Positions 1 to 8,977 of a stretch of 64,000 nt of DNA are shown here, in pieces. Location of the stretch: NCBI RefSeq assembly GCF_900101845.1, contig NZ_FNAM01000001.1, positions 62,001-126,000 of the forward strand, written 5' to 3'. Within the stretch, counting starts at the first letter, position 1. The number at the start of each line of letters is the position of its first letter. This stretch comes from Sporomusa acidovorans (GTDB lineage: Bacteria; Bacillota; Negativicutes; Sporomusales; Sporomusaceae). The notes beneath the pieces were generated by a model, which was given only the letters and a program-made list of their open reading frames with translations, searched no databases and was not told the DNA's origin. A program made the translations under genes and the position numbers.

Positions 1-297
1 GCTCCTAAAAAATCTTATGCCCTGGTAACATTTGCGCCACTTGCTTTTCTGGCTGTAACTGTTCTGCTTGCCGGTATAATGAATGTCCAAATGTTCTTCA
101 ATCGCGGTGATACGCTTGGCAATACTAACGGGACAGTGAGTATTATCCTCATTATTTTGGTAATTATTACCTTGGTCGACTCGATAAGGGTTTGGTTGAA
201 ACTCTTGAAGACTGATAAACCCATCGGCATGAACACCGAAATTTCATTCCAGTCGTGCCCCATTGACTCTAATTCTCGTCCCAATATTCCAAGCTGA
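1..297 (+). CDS. cstA: Carbon starvation protein CstA family permease, C-terminal end (partial)
   Basis: The reading frame is open from base 1 to a TGA at 295-297, so the gene starts outside the window and only the last 98 codons are seen. The fragment has two hydrophobic membrane segments separated by an Asn/Thr-rich loop, followed by a VDSIRVWLKLL stretch and a short polar tail. That arrangement matches the end of CstA-type peptide/pyruvate permeases, in which a last helix runs into a D-x-x-R-x-W-x-K-L motif. Family knowledge: CstA proteins are large inner-membrane transporters taking up peptides or pyruvate under carbon limitation. An intrinsic terminator follows directly. The family call rests on a short C-terminal fragment, so another multi-helix permease remains possible. 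Confidence 0.65.
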   Translation, partial: APKKSYALVTFAPLAFLAVTVLLAGIMNVQMFFNRGDTLGNTNGTVSIILIILVIITLVDSIRVWLKLLKTDKPIGMNTEISFQSCPIDSNSRPNIPS

Positions 298-320
298 TTA
301 TTAAGTTAATAAAAAATCAG

Positions 321-361
321 AACCGTCACTATTTTGCTTTAGCTAGATAGTGGCGGTTTTT
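321..361 (+). terminator. Intrinsic terminator after cstA
   Basis: A 12-bp stem pairs AACCGTCACTAT with ATAGTGGCGGTT (one G-T pair) around a 14-base loop and is followed by a T run. It lies 24 bases past the CstA stop codon. Confidence 0.8.
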
Positions 362-435
362 AATTTGAAACAACAGGATAAAGGGGGTATAATAAATAGG
401 ATGAATATGCCAGAGACTATCAGCAGGAGGCAATT

Positions 436-2397
436 ATGAAAATTTACCTGGCCGAACACCGGGGATTTTGTTATGGTGTAAAACGAGCTGTCGATATGGC
501 AATTAGCTCAGCAGATGAAGGCTGCCTAGTGCATACCTTAGGACCAATTATCCATAATCCGCAAATGATAAACCGACTTAAAGAATTAGGAATTAAGACT
601 GTTGACCAGTTAGCAGAAATTCCTGAAGGCAAAGTCATCATCCGTTCACACGGTGTCGCTCCCGCCATTTATAGGCAGGCTGAAAATAAACACTTAACGA
701 TTATAGACGCCACCTGTCCCCATGTAAAAAAGGCTCAGCAAGCCGCACACGAACTTGTAACTGCAGGTTATAAAGTAGTTATTGTCGGTGAACCTCACCA
801 TCCTGAAGTTCAAAGTATTCTTGCCTGGACAAATCAAGAAGCGGCCGTCATTGAAACACCGGCAGAAGCCGAAAAATTACCTAATTACTCCCGATTGGGA
901 ATTGTAGCGCAAACTACATTCGCTGCTAATAAATTTGATGCTATTGTCGCAATCTTGAAATCAAAAAGCGAGGAAATAAGAATTGAACGCACAATCTGTA
1001 CGGCAACAGATTTTAGGCAGCAAGCAGCCGTTAACCTGGCAAAAAAAGTCGACGTCATGATCGTCGTGGGTGGTAAAAACAGTGCCAACACAGCTCGCTT
1101 AGCCAGCGTTTGTCAGGATATTGGCAAACCGGCTTATCATATTGAATCAGCTAGTGAACTTAAACCGGATTGGTTTATTAATGTTCAGGCTGCAGGGATT
1201 ACAGCGGGAGCATCAACACCTGACTGGGTAATTAAGGAGGTATACGAAAGAATGGAAGAATTGACAATGCATGATGTAATTCATTTAGAAAATGGCAGCC
1301 TGATAAAAGGTACTGTTGTTGGCGTCCGTCATGATGAAGTATTTGTTGATATTGGTTATAAGGCCGAGGGTGTTATTCCCTTAACTGAACTTACTTATCC
1401 GACCCCGCAGACTGCCAGCGATATTGTCAGTGAGGGACAAATCATTGATGTTTTGGTCCTTGATGCTGATAGTTCTGAGGGGCAGGTTAAATTATCCAAG
1501 GTTCAAGCAGATAGAATTATCGCCTGGGATAAACTGGAGCAGGCATTTTCCAAAAAACAACCGCTAGATGTAAAAGTTACTGAAGTAGTCAAAGGTGGAT
1601 TGGTTTGCAGCATTTTAGGCATTCGCGGTTTTATTCCGGCTTCACAGGTAGATCTTAGATTTGTTGAAGATTTAAAACCATTTGTAGGGCAGGTTATTGG
1701 GGTCATACCTATTGAAATTGATAGGGAGAAGCAAAGAGCGGTTCTATCCCGTAAACAATTGCTTATGCAAGAAAAAGAAAAAAAGGAAAAAGAATTATTT
1801 GCTAAATTGACCATAGGACAGACCATAACAGGTAAAGTAAGTCGTTTAACAAACTTTGGGGCATTTGTCGATGTCGGCGGAGTTGACGGACTTATTCATA
1901 TCTCTGATTTATCCTGGCAGCGGGTAAAAACCCCACAAGAAGTTGTCAATGTTGGCGATGAGGTGACTGTCGTTGTTCTTAAAGTTGACGCTGAAGCAAA
2001 AAAATTATCACTTAGTCTAAAAGATGTGCAGCGTGATCCCTGGTATGATATGATCGACACGCTGACAGTGGGAACCGTCCTCACAGGTACAGTTAGTAAG
2101 CTTGCTAAGTTTGGTGCATTTGTTGAAATAAAAAAAGGTATGGAAGGATTAGTACATATTTCTGAGATGGCTGACCGCCGGGTTGCCAGCCCTGAAGAGG
2201 CAGTCAGTGTCGGGCAAAAAGTTGCTGTAAAAATCTTAAGTATCGACAAAGATCAGAAGCGAATCGGTCTTAGTATAGCCCAGGCCGAGCAGGATAAAGA
2301 ACGAGCTGAATTCAGTAACTATCTTTCCAGCCAGGCCCCCTCATCTGGAGTTACACTTGGTGATAAATTTGGTCATTTATTCAAGCGGGAGGACTAA
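436..2397 (+). CDS. ispH: Bifunctional 4-hydroxy-3-methylbut-2-enyl diphosphate reductase / S1 RNA-binding protein (IspH-S1 fusion)
   Basis: This 653-aa protein carries a complete IspH (LytB) domain at residues 1-280. Family knowledge: IspH is the last enzyme of the MEP isoprenoid pathway and reduces HMBPP to IPP and DMAPP with a [4Fe-4S] cluster. The three cluster cysteines are C12 (GFCYGV), C94 (DATCPHV) and C188 (RTICTAT). The substrate-site H40 and the HHPE motif near residue 122 are present. Residues 286-620 hold about four S1 repeats; the third and fourth are the most canonical (TNFGAFVDV, AKFGAFVEI). The same fusion is known from Clostridia and Negativicutes, where it takes the place of separate ispH and rpsA genes. 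A GGAGG site precedes the ATG. The next gene, fni, interconverts the IspH products, so the two form a short isoprenoid operon. Confidence 0.95.
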   Translation: MKIYLAEHRGFCYGVKRAVDMAISSADEGCLVHTLGPIIHNPQMINRLKELGIKTVDQLAEIPEGKVIIRSHGVAPAIYRQAENKHLTIIDATCPHVKKAQQAAHELVTAGYKVVIVGEPHHPEVQSILAWTNQEAAVIETPAEAEKLPNYSRLGIVAQTTFAANKFDAIVAILKSKSEEIRIERTICTATDFRQQAAVNLAKKVDVMIVVGGKNSANTARLASVCQDIGKPAYHIESASELKPDWFINVQAAGITAGASTPDWVIKEVYERMEELTMHDVIHLENGSLIKGTVVGVRHDEVFVDIGYKAEGVIPLTELTYPTPQTASDIVSEGQIIDVLVLDADSSEGQVKLSKVQADRIIAWDKLEQAFSKKQPLDVKVTEVVKGGLVCSILGIRGFIPASQVDLRFVEDLKPFVGQVIGVIPIEIDREKQRAVLSRKQLLMQEKEKKEKELFAKLTIGQTITGKVSRLTNFGAFVDVGGVDGLIHISDLSWQRVKTPQEVVNVGDEVTVVVLKVDAEAKKLSLSLKDVQRDPWYDMIDTLTVGTVLTGTVSKLAKFGAFVEIKKGMEGLVHISEMADRRVASPEEAVSVGQKVAVKILSIDKDQKRIGLSIAQAEQDKERAEFSNYLSSQAPSSGVTLGDKFGHLFKRED

Positions 2398-2405
2398 TAA
2401 GGGGC

Positions 2406-3467
2406 ATGATACGGCAGTCACGTAAATTGGAACACTTGAAGTATTCGATGCTCTTGGACGACGGGCCGGCGGCTGCCGGTTTTAATGATTTTCATTTAGT
2501 GAATAACTGTTTGCCTAATTTAGCGTGGCAAACTATTCATGTTAATACGGCGATAGCAGGTATTGACTTGTCACAACCGATTATTATTAATGCAATTACT
2601 GGCGGGGCTGCTGATGTCATGCAAGTCAATCAGGAATTGGCGGAATTCGCGCGGTTAACAGGTACGGCCATGGCGGTAGGATCGCAATATTCGGCTATTG
2701 AAAATCCAACTGCTGCCGATTCCTATAAAATTGTTCGAAAAATTAACCCCGATGGAGTGGTATTTGCCAATCTAGGGGCCCATGTTTCCCCTGAAGCTGC
2801 GCTCAATGCTGTTGAGATGATTGGTGCACAGGCTCTTCAGATTCATCTTAATGCCGGTCAAGAGATTATTATGAGCGAAGGGGATCGCAATTTTAACGGT
2901 TACTTGTCTCGCATCGAAGCGATCATCAAAAAGATTGATATACCTGTTATTGTTAAGGAAGTTGGCTGTGGTATTGCCCAAGAGCAAGCTCACGCACTTG
3001 TGGGCGTTGGCGTTAACGCTATCGATGTAGGTGGCACTGGTGGTACCAATTTTTTGGCCATTGAAGCTGCACGCGGTCAGCTTACGTTGGATACAGAAAT
3101 GTTATCGTGGGGAATTCCAACTGCGATTTCGGCTGTAGAAGTGGTAGCAGCAGTGGCACCCAAGGTGGATGTGGTCGTATCAGGGGGGGTTCGAACGCCG
3201 CTTGATGTTGTCAAAGCACTTGCCATTGGCGGCAAGGCAGTGGGAATTGCCGGTCCTGTATTAAAAATAATAAAACAAAAAGGACTGGAAAATGCCGTTC
3301 GGTGGTATGAAAATTTGGTTTTAGACATCAAACGATTTATGCTCTTAACTGGGGCAGCTACTATTCACGATTTGCAGTCAGTCCCGTTAGTGATTACCGG
3401 TTTCAGTCGAGAGTGGCTGAAAGCGCGTGGATTTTCCGTAGAACAATTTGCTAAACGAAAAAAATAG
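2406..3467 (+). CDS. fni: Type 2 isopentenyl-diphosphate delta-isomerase (FMN-dependent)
   Basis: This 353-aa protein has the usual length of type 2 IPP isomerases, which interconvert IPP and DMAPP using reduced FMN and Mg2+. Visible motifs are the N-terminal RKLEHLKYS, the INAITGG strand at 62-67, the H148-LNAGQE segment with the conserved Gln/Glu pair at 152-153, KEVGCG at 184-189 and the flavin-phosphate loop GGTGGTNF at 209-216. It starts 9 bases after the ispH stop with GGGG as ribosome binding site, so it is translated from the same message. Placement after ispH, whose product is the IPP/DMAPP mix, fits its role. A strong hairpin terminator follows. Confidence 0.95.
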   Translation: MIRQSRKLEHLKYSMLLDDGPAAAGFNDFHLVNNCLPNLAWQTIHVNTAIAGIDLSQPIIINAITGGAADVMQVNQELAEFARLTGTAMAVGSQYSAIENPTAADSYKIVRKINPDGVVFANLGAHVSPEAALNAVEMIGAQALQIHLNAGQEIIMSEGDRNFNGYLSRIEAIIKKIDIPVIVKEVGCGIAQEQAHALVGVGVNAIDVGGTGGTNFLAIEAARGQLTLDTEMLSWGIPTAISAVEVVAAVAPKVDVVVSGGVRTPLDVVKALAIGGKAVGIAGPVLKIIKQKGLENAVRWYENLVLDIKRFMLLTGAATIHDLQSVPLVITGFSREWLKARGFSVEQFAKRKK

Positions 3468-3468
3468 T

Positions 3469-3499
3469 AAAAGCATGGCCTCAAGGCCATGCTTTTTGC
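3469..3499 (+). terminator. Intrinsic terminator after fni
   Basis: AAAAGCATGGCCT pairs with AGGCCATGCTTTTT almost without a loop, two bases past the fni stop. The structure ends the isoprenoid operon. Confidence 0.9.
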
Positions 3500-3567
3500 A
3501 TTAATCAAGCGGCAACAGTGCAAACTAGGAGTGATGCGATAACATTAAGGCTATGAGGTGAAACAAT

Positions 3568-4329
3568 ATGATGAATTTGCCGCTCGGAATGATTCTGCTT
3601 TTAGTTGTAAGCGTGCTGGTTTTCTTTGGCTTGGCTCAACGAATTTTAGACCGCATGCGAATGACCGATAAACAAGCGTTATTATTTATTGCCGCTATTG
3701 TCGTCGGCAGTTTTATTGACATTCCCTTAATGCGTTCTCCAATGGAGATTACAGTCAATGTCGGTGGAGCAATTCTGCCTATTTTACTGAGTATTTACTT
3801 AATTGCGAAGGCGGATGAAACAGCCGAAAGAGTGCGGGCAATTATCGCTTCCCTACTAGTTGCTGTTGCCATATCGTTAGGCTCACGTTATTTGCCTTAT
3901 GAGCCGGAAAACATGTTTCTTGATCCTAAACTGATATATGGCATAGCAGCCGGCCTTATTGCTTATTTGGCAGGTCGCTCACGGCGAAGTGCTTTCATCG
4001 GCGGAGTTTTGGGTGTGGTATTAAGTGATATTGTACATATTATTACACTTTCAGGGGTGGGCGTCCCTGGGACTACTGCGATTGGCGGGGCTGGGGCATT
4101 TGATGTTACCATTATTGCTGGCATTGTAGCCGTAATGATCGCAGAACTTGTCGGCGAAACCCGTGAGAAGATGCAAGGTGGTCCGGTGCTTGGTCCTAAC
4201 CGGCCTGAGGGATTGTACGAGTTTAGCGATGAATTACACCCAGATAAAGAGAATGGGAGTCAGCAAGAAACGAAAAACAAAGAGCGCAATAACACCTCTG
4301 AAAAGGAGGAAAAACGTAGTGATAAATAA
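3568..4329 (+). CDS. DUF1614 family membrane protein
   Basis: This 253-aa polytopic membrane protein has about seven hydrophobic segments in residues 1-200, beginning with LPLGMILLLVVSVLVFFGL. Glycine-rich loops lie between later segments (AGRSRRSAFIGGVLG, GAGAFDVTIIAG), and the charged tail of about 55 residues is probably cytoplasmic. Length and the GGAILP and GGVLGVVLSDIVH segments match the DUF1614 family of unknown function, common in clostridial and negativicute genomes. The start is the first of two ATGs after a GAGGTG site. The gene overlaps the spoIIP start by 11 bases, so both are made from one transcript and translation is coupled. A role in sporulation is inferred only from that coupling. 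Confidence 0.75.
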   Translation: MMNLPLGMILLLVVSVLVFFGLAQRILDRMRMTDKQALLFIAAIVVGSFIDIPLMRSPMEITVNVGGAILPILLSIYLIAKADETAERVRAIIASLLVAVAISLGSRYLPYEPENMFLDPKLIYGIAAGLIAYLAGRSRRSAFIGGVLGVVLSDIVHIITLSGVGVPGTTAIGGAGAFDVTIIAGIVAVMIAELVGETREKMQGGPVLGPNRPEGLYEFSDELHPDKENGSQQETKNKERNNTSEKEEKRSDK

Positions 4330-5524
4330 AGTATTTGCGACATTCCTTACGCTGTTACTTATTGCCTCAAATGCTATATGTTATGCGAATGACGGTGTAA
4401 GCGGAAATTACTCAACAGTGATCGATGAAGCCGGTAATTCAGTGTATACAACCGGTTGGACAATGCGACCAGGCGATCAAATACTTACCGGGAATAATCG
4501 CAGATATGAAGTTTTCCGTATTGAGGGAAACAACGTCTATGCCAAATTTGTAGGCGAGGTAGACTTATCTGCTTATTATCATGAAGATATCAATATACTC
4601 AATCGTTTAAGAGCATACCTTAAGTTAGGCATTGCGGAAGCCGAGGGTAATGGCAAAGTTGCCATTTACCATACACATTCTGATGAATCCTATGTACCTA
4701 CAGATGGTCAAGAAAGCATCTTGGGAGCTGGCGGTATTTACAAAGTTGGCGATGCTTTTACGTCATCCCTGGAAAAACACGGAATTACAGTAATTCATTC
4801 ACAGGCGAAACATGATCCGCATGATGATATGGCTTATGAACGTTCGCGGCGAACAGCTATGGATTTAATAAAAAAAGAACAACCTGACGCTATTTTTGAT
4901 ATACATCGCGATGCAGTGCCGCCAGAAGTATATAAAACCAATATTGACGGCCAGGATGTAAGCAAGGTCCAACTGGTTGTTGGTAAATACGGGGCTACTG
5001 GTAAGCAAATAGAGGATTACGCGCTCCAGATAAAAGCAGCCGCCGATAAACAACATCCGGGATTAATAAAAGGAATATTCTTTGCCAAGGGTGGTGACTA
5101 TAACCAGGATTTACATCCACGTTCCATATTATTGGAAGTAGGGGCTCACACGAATGATCGCGAATCGGCCGAAAGGGGAATCGCCTTGTTTTCCGACGTT
5201 GTGCCTACTATTCTTGGCAAGTCTAGCACCCCTACAGGACCTAACGCTGCCGGGGAAACCGGAGCGGCTGGCAATGCCGGTTTAGGATCTGCGGCTGGCG
5301 GGGCATCAGGTGCAACTAAGTCGATAGGATGGATTCTAGGGATCTTGCTTGTTGGCAGTGCAGCATTTTTACTGCTAAGTACCGGCAGTGTAAAAGAAGC
5401 CGGTGCCAAACTGAAGAATTTTGCTTCAACGGAGTTTACTAATTTTATAGGGGCCAAAAAAAAGAAGAAAAGTAATAGCCACACCAAGTCAGAGAACCCC
5501 AAACAACCAAATGATAACGAATAA
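4319..5524 (+). CDS. spoIIP: Stage II sporulation protein SpoIIP family (engulfment peptidoglycan hydrolase)
   Basis: I place the start at GTG 4319 because AAGGAGG lies 8 bases upstream and the product then begins with a signal/anchor segment (MINKVFATFLTLLLIASNA). This gives 401 aa. Family knowledge: SpoIIP is an amidase/endopeptidase that works with SpoIID and SpoIIM to thin septal peptidoglycan during forespore engulfment. Visible zinc-site motifs are IYHTHSDESY at 117-125, DIHRD at 194-198 and LEVGAHTND at 272-280. After residue 300 there is a Gly/Ala-rich linker, an unusual second membrane helix at about 336-355 and a Lys-rich tail. That C-terminal anchor is not typical of Bacillus SpoIIP. 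The gene overlaps the DUF1614 gene by 11 bases. Confidence 0.85.
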   Translation: MINKVFATFLTLLLIASNAICYANDGVSGNYSTVIDEAGNSVYTTGWTMRPGDQILTGNNRRYEVFRIEGNNVYAKFVGEVDLSAYYHEDINILNRLRAYLKLGIAEAEGNGKVAIYHTHSDESYVPTDGQESILGAGGIYKVGDAFTSSLEKHGITVIHSQAKHDPHDDMAYERSRRTAMDLIKKEQPDAIFDIHRDAVPPEVYKTNIDGQDVSKVQLVVGKYGATGKQIEDYALQIKAAADKQHPGLIKGIFFAKGGDYNQDLHPRSILLEVGAHTNDRESAERGIALFSDVVPTILGKSSTPTGPNAAGETGAAGNAGLGSAAGGASGATKSIGWILGILLVGSAAFLLLSTGSVKEAGAKLKNFASTEFTNFIGAKKKKKSNSHTKSENPKQPNDNE

Positions 5525-5530
5525 TATTTT

Positions 5531-5556
5531 AGGCAGGCATAACCCTGCCTTTTCCT
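5531..5556 (+). terminator. Intrinsic terminator after spoIIP
   Basis: A short hairpin pairs AGGCAGG with CCTGCCT and is followed by a T-rich stretch, 7 bases past the spoIIP stop. Confidence 0.7.
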
Positions 5557-5633
5557 ATTTATTTTGCTGTTTAGTAAAACTATTGGCAGGAAAATATGAC
5601 TCCTGACGGAATAATAAAGGAGGGGGGAATACT

Positions 5634-6941
5634 TTGACATATAAAGGCATTATATCCAACATTAAACCGAATAGTATTGGCGAGGAAATTGGCCTTGTGC
5701 CCGGTGATTGTCTTCTAGAAGTAAATGGTGAGGCTGTTGAAGATATTATTGATCTTAGCTTTGCGCTAGCGGAGGAAGAAATTGAACTGCTGATTGAACG
5801 AACTTCAGGCGAACAGGAATTAATTGTTTTTGAAAAAGAGTATGATGAAGAGCTAGGCGTAGAATTTGAAAGTGCGGTGTTCGACAAAGTAAGGCAATGC
5901 GCCAATAAATGCATCTTTTGTTTTGTGGATCAAATGCCTGCTGGCATGAGGGATAGTCTTTACATTAAAGATGACGATTATCGTTTGTCTTTTTTATATG
6001 GAAACTTTGTTACGCTAACTAATTTGGGTCCCCGTGACCGGGAACGGATATCCAGACTGCATTTATCACCGCTTTATGTTTCCGTACATACTACCAATGG
6101 GAAGCTGCGAGAACAAATGCTCGGTGGTAAACAAGCAGGCAAAATTATGGAGCAACTTAACGATTTAGTAAAGAGGGGTATTGAACTGCATACACAGGTC
6201 GTTTTATGCCCCGGCTTTAATGATGGCAAAGAACTAGAAAAAACAATTCATGATCTTTATACCATGTACCCTTCGATTTTGTCACTGGCGATTGTACCGG
6301 TTGGTCTTACCCGTTATCGGGAACACTGTCACCCATTGACCAAATTTTCGTCGTCAGCTGCGGCAGAGGTTATAAGCCAAGTTGAAAAATGGCAAAAAAA
6401 TTGCCGTAAAGAAATCAATGAGTCCTTTGTCTACTTGGCAGATGAATTTTATCTGTCTGCTGGCAAGGAAATTCCCAGTTATGAATCTTATGACGGCTTT
6501 CCTCAACTTGAAAATGGGATTGGACTTGTCCGCAATTTTCTTGCCGACTGGGAGCAGGAACAGGTAGGTACTGAAGGTTATGGTGAAGCATGTCATATCG
6601 ATGTCATTTGTGGCGTTTCGGCAGAGAAGATTCTTTCACCACTATTTTCTGAATTTATAATTCCTAATTTAACAGTAAGAGTCATTGCGGTTGAAAATGA
6701 ATTTTTTGGTAATGATGTGACCGTCACTGGCCTGTTGACCGGTGGTGATATTATCGAGACTTTAAAAACTTACTCAGGCCCCCGTACAGGGATTATCATT
6801 CCTGGTATTGCCCTCAGAAAGGGTGAGCATGTTTTTCTTGATAACACTACTCCGGATCAGATTGCCGCCGCATTACATGTCCCGGTTCGCACGGCTTACT
6901 TTGCCCAGGACTTAAAACAGTTACTTGCCAAATGGCGATAA
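5634..6941 (+). CDS. PDZ / DUF512 radical-SAM-like protein
   Basis: This 435-aa protein starts at TTG 5634, preceded by AGGAGGGG. Residues 1-60 form a PDZ-like domain (IKPNSIGEEIGLVPGDCLLEVNG). A cysteine motif C89-x3-C93-x2-C96 (CANKCIFC) then resembles the [4Fe-4S] site of radical SAM enzymes. The C-terminal half is the DUF512 domain, with VILCPGFNDG-like and VTGLLTGGDI-like segments. Proteins of this architecture (YmiA/putative Fe-S oxidoreductase) are widespread in Clostridia and often lie next to der, as here. Their substrate is unknown. The gene is 59 bases upstream of der on the same strand and is probably co-transcribed with it. Confidence 0.85.
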   Translation: MTYKGIISNIKPNSIGEEIGLVPGDCLLEVNGEAVEDIIDLSFALAEEEIELLIERTSGEQELIVFEKEYDEELGVEFESAVFDKVRQCANKCIFCFVDQMPAGMRDSLYIKDDDYRLSFLYGNFVTLTNLGPRDRERISRLHLSPLYVSVHTTNGKLREQMLGGKQAGKIMEQLNDLVKRGIELHTQVVLCPGFNDGKELEKTIHDLYTMYPSILSLAIVPVGLTRYREHCHPLTKFSSSAAAEVISQVEKWQKNCRKEINESFVYLADEFYLSAGKEIPSYESYDGFPQLENGIGLVRNFLADWEQEQVGTEGYGEACHIDVICGVSAEKILSPLFSEFIIPNLTVRVIAVENEFFGNDVTVTGLLTGGDIIETLKTYSGPRTGIIIPGIALRKGEHVFLDNTTPDQIAAALHVPVRTAYFAQDLKQLLAKWR

Positions 6942-7000
6942 AAACTAGAGAATGAAGAAATAATATGAGTTAGATTGAATAAGATACAAGGTGGTATGTA

Positions 7001-8326
7001 ATGAGTAAACCAATTGTTGCAATTGTTGGCCGACCAAATGTCGGTAAATCAACTATATTTAATTACATAGGAAAAAACCGGTTGTCGATCGTGGAAGATA
7101 TGCCTGGTGTTACCCGTGACCGCATCTATATGGACGCTGAATGGCTAGGTCGCAATTTTACCATGATTGATACCGGCGGCATAGAATTTGAAACTAATGA
7201 TAAGATGCTTACAGCTATACGTAATCAAGCCAGACTGGCTATCGATGAAGCCGATGTTATCATGTTTATTGTTGATGGTAAAGTTGGTATGACAACCGCC
7301 GATGATGAAGTGGCCGCCATTTTACGCAATACCCGTAAACCGGTCCTGCTGGTGGTAAACAAGGTTGACAATATGAAAAATGAAGCCGATATTTATGAGT
7401 TTTACAATTTAGGCTTAGGCGACCCAATCGCTATTTCAGCGACTAATGCACTTAATCTGGGCGATATGCTGGACAGACTGATCGAGAACTTACCCGAGGA
7501 ACATATTGAAACGGAAGAAAATGACCAAATCAAAGTAGCTGTTATCGGTCGACCTAATGTGGGTAAATCTTCACTGGTTAATGCTATTATTGGTGAGGAT
7601 AGGGTAATTGTAAGCGATATTCCCGGCACAACCCGGGATGCTATTGACACTCACTTTACAAAAGACGGACAGTCCTATGTCTTAATTGATACTGCCGGCA
7701 TGCGGCGTAAGGCGAAAGTCGATATGCCTGTCGAACGGTATAGTGTTATTCGTTCACTCCGGGCTGTTGATCGCTCTGATGTAGTGCTCATGGTTATTAA
7801 TGCGGAAGAGGGTGTGACGGAACAAGATAAGAAAATTGCCGGTTATGCTCACGAAGCTGGTAAAGCCAGTATTATTGTAGTTAACAAATGGGATCTTATT
7901 GAAAAAGATGGTAAGACTTCGTTACGATTTACCGAAACCATCCGGGAAGAGTTAGGTTTTATGCAGTATTCTCCCGTACTATTTACTTCGGCACTTACTA
8001 AGCAGCGCGTACAGCGGGTTACTGAACTTGTCAAATATGTAGCTGATCAACATGTAATGAGGGTGGCTACAAGTGTATTGAATCAAGTTATTGAAGATGC
8101 AACAGCCATAAATCCGCCTCCTTCCGACCGGGGACGGCGTCTTAAAATTTATTTTACTACTCAGCCTGATGTTAAACCGCCTACTTTTATTTTCTTTGTT
8201 AATGATCCGGAAATTATGCATTTTTCCTATTTGCGCTTTTTAGAAAATAAATTGAGAGAAGCATTCGGATTTGAGGGAACTCCACTCAAGCTGGTCGTTC
8301 GCGGTCGTAAAGAGAAAGATGAATAA
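7001..8326 (+). CDS. der: Ribosome biogenesis GTPase Der (EngA)
   Basis: This 441-aa protein has the tandem GTPase layout unique to Der. The first G domain has GRPNVGKST at 10-18, DTGG and NKVD; the second has GRPNVGKSS at about 182-190, DTAGM and NKWD. A C-terminal KH-like domain (about residues 350-440) ends in a basic tail. Family knowledge: Der is an essential factor for late 50S subunit assembly. The length is standard. AAGGTGG precedes the ATG. It is followed at 20 bases by plsY and then gpsA, an arrangement common in Firmicutes. Confidence 0.97.
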   Translation: MSKPIVAIVGRPNVGKSTIFNYIGKNRLSIVEDMPGVTRDRIYMDAEWLGRNFTMIDTGGIEFETNDKMLTAIRNQARLAIDEADVIMFIVDGKVGMTTADDEVAAILRNTRKPVLLVVNKVDNMKNEADIYEFYNLGLGDPIAISATNALNLGDMLDRLIENLPEEHIETEENDQIKVAVIGRPNVGKSSLVNAIIGEDRVIVSDIPGTTRDAIDTHFTKDGQSYVLIDTAGMRRKAKVDMPVERYSVIRSLRAVDRSDVVLMVINAEEGVTEQDKKIAGYAHEAGKASIIVVNKWDLIEKDGKTSLRFTETIREELGFMQYSPVLFTSALTKQRVQRVTELVKYVADQHVMRVATSVLNQVIEDATAINPPPSDRGRRLKIYFTTQPDVKPPTFIFFVNDPEIMHFSYLRFLENKLREAFGFEGTPLKLVVRGRKEKDE

Positions 8327-8346
8327 AAAATTGGGGGGAGAGGAGA

Positions 8347-8967
8347 ATGGAGTTTTTATTGGTAATTGTCGCCAGCTACTTGATTGGATCAATTCCGAAT
8401 GGATTGATTATTGGTCAGACTTTCTATAAAACTGATTTAAGGCAGTTTGGCAGTAAAAATATTGGCGCAACCAACGCCTATCGGACACTAGGTCCCGGAC
8501 CAGCATTCTGGGTATTTTTATCAGACGCATTAAAAGGAGTAGTCGGAGTCTTGATTGGTCAATATATTGGCGGTAGCGCACTGGCTGAAGTAGCAGGCGG
8601 AATTGGAGCCATTGCCGGCCATAACTGGTCAGTCTTTTTGAAATTTAAAGGCGGCCGGGGCGTAGCTACCGGTTTAGGCGTAGTTGCCATGCTTTCGCCG
8701 AAAGTTACCTTGATTGTATTTATTATCTGGGCATTTATTGTATATTTTACCCGTTATGTTTCACTTGCTTCTATTGTCGCAGCCGCTTTCGTTCCCATCA
8801 CTATGTGGATACTTAACGCCAGACAGGAATTTTATTATTTTGGTATGTTAGCTGCTTTGTTTGTCATTGCAAGACACCGACCCAATATTGAACGACTGCT
8901 TGCAGGAACAGAAGCAAAAATTAAAGCCGGCGGTAAACCTGAAACCGGCTCTCCGAAAGAGAAGTGA
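8347..8967 (+). CDS. plsY: Acyl-phosphate:glycerol-3-phosphate acyltransferase PlsY
   Basis: This 206-aa inner-membrane protein has about five to six helices and transfers the acyl group from acyl phosphate to glycerol-3-phosphate, the first step of phospholipid synthesis. Conserved signatures are the N-terminal YLIGSIPNGLIIG, the GSKNIGATNAYRTLG loop and GHNWSVFLKFKGGRGVATG, which carries the phosphate-binding glycines. A GGGGGGAGAGGAG site lies just before the ATG. It lies between der and gpsA. The next gene makes the glycerol-3-phosphate substrate, so substrate supply and use are encoded together. Confidence 0.96.
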   Translation: MEFLLVIVASYLIGSIPNGLIIGQTFYKTDLRQFGSKNIGATNAYRTLGPGPAFWVFLSDALKGVVGVLIGQYIGGSALAEVAGGIGAIAGHNWSVFLKFKGGRGVATGLGVVAMLSPKVTLIVFIIWAFIVYFTRYVSLASIVAAAFVPITMWILNARQEFYYFGMLAALFVIARHRPNIERLLAGTEAKIKAGGKPETGSPKEK

Positions 8968-8977
8968 CTAATTACAA

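Noticed and set aside
5146-5640. Minus-strand open frame of 164 codons over the end of spoIIP
   Set aside because: Antisense to spoIIP, Pro/Ala-rich in the region opposite its Gly/Ala linker, without a start signal.
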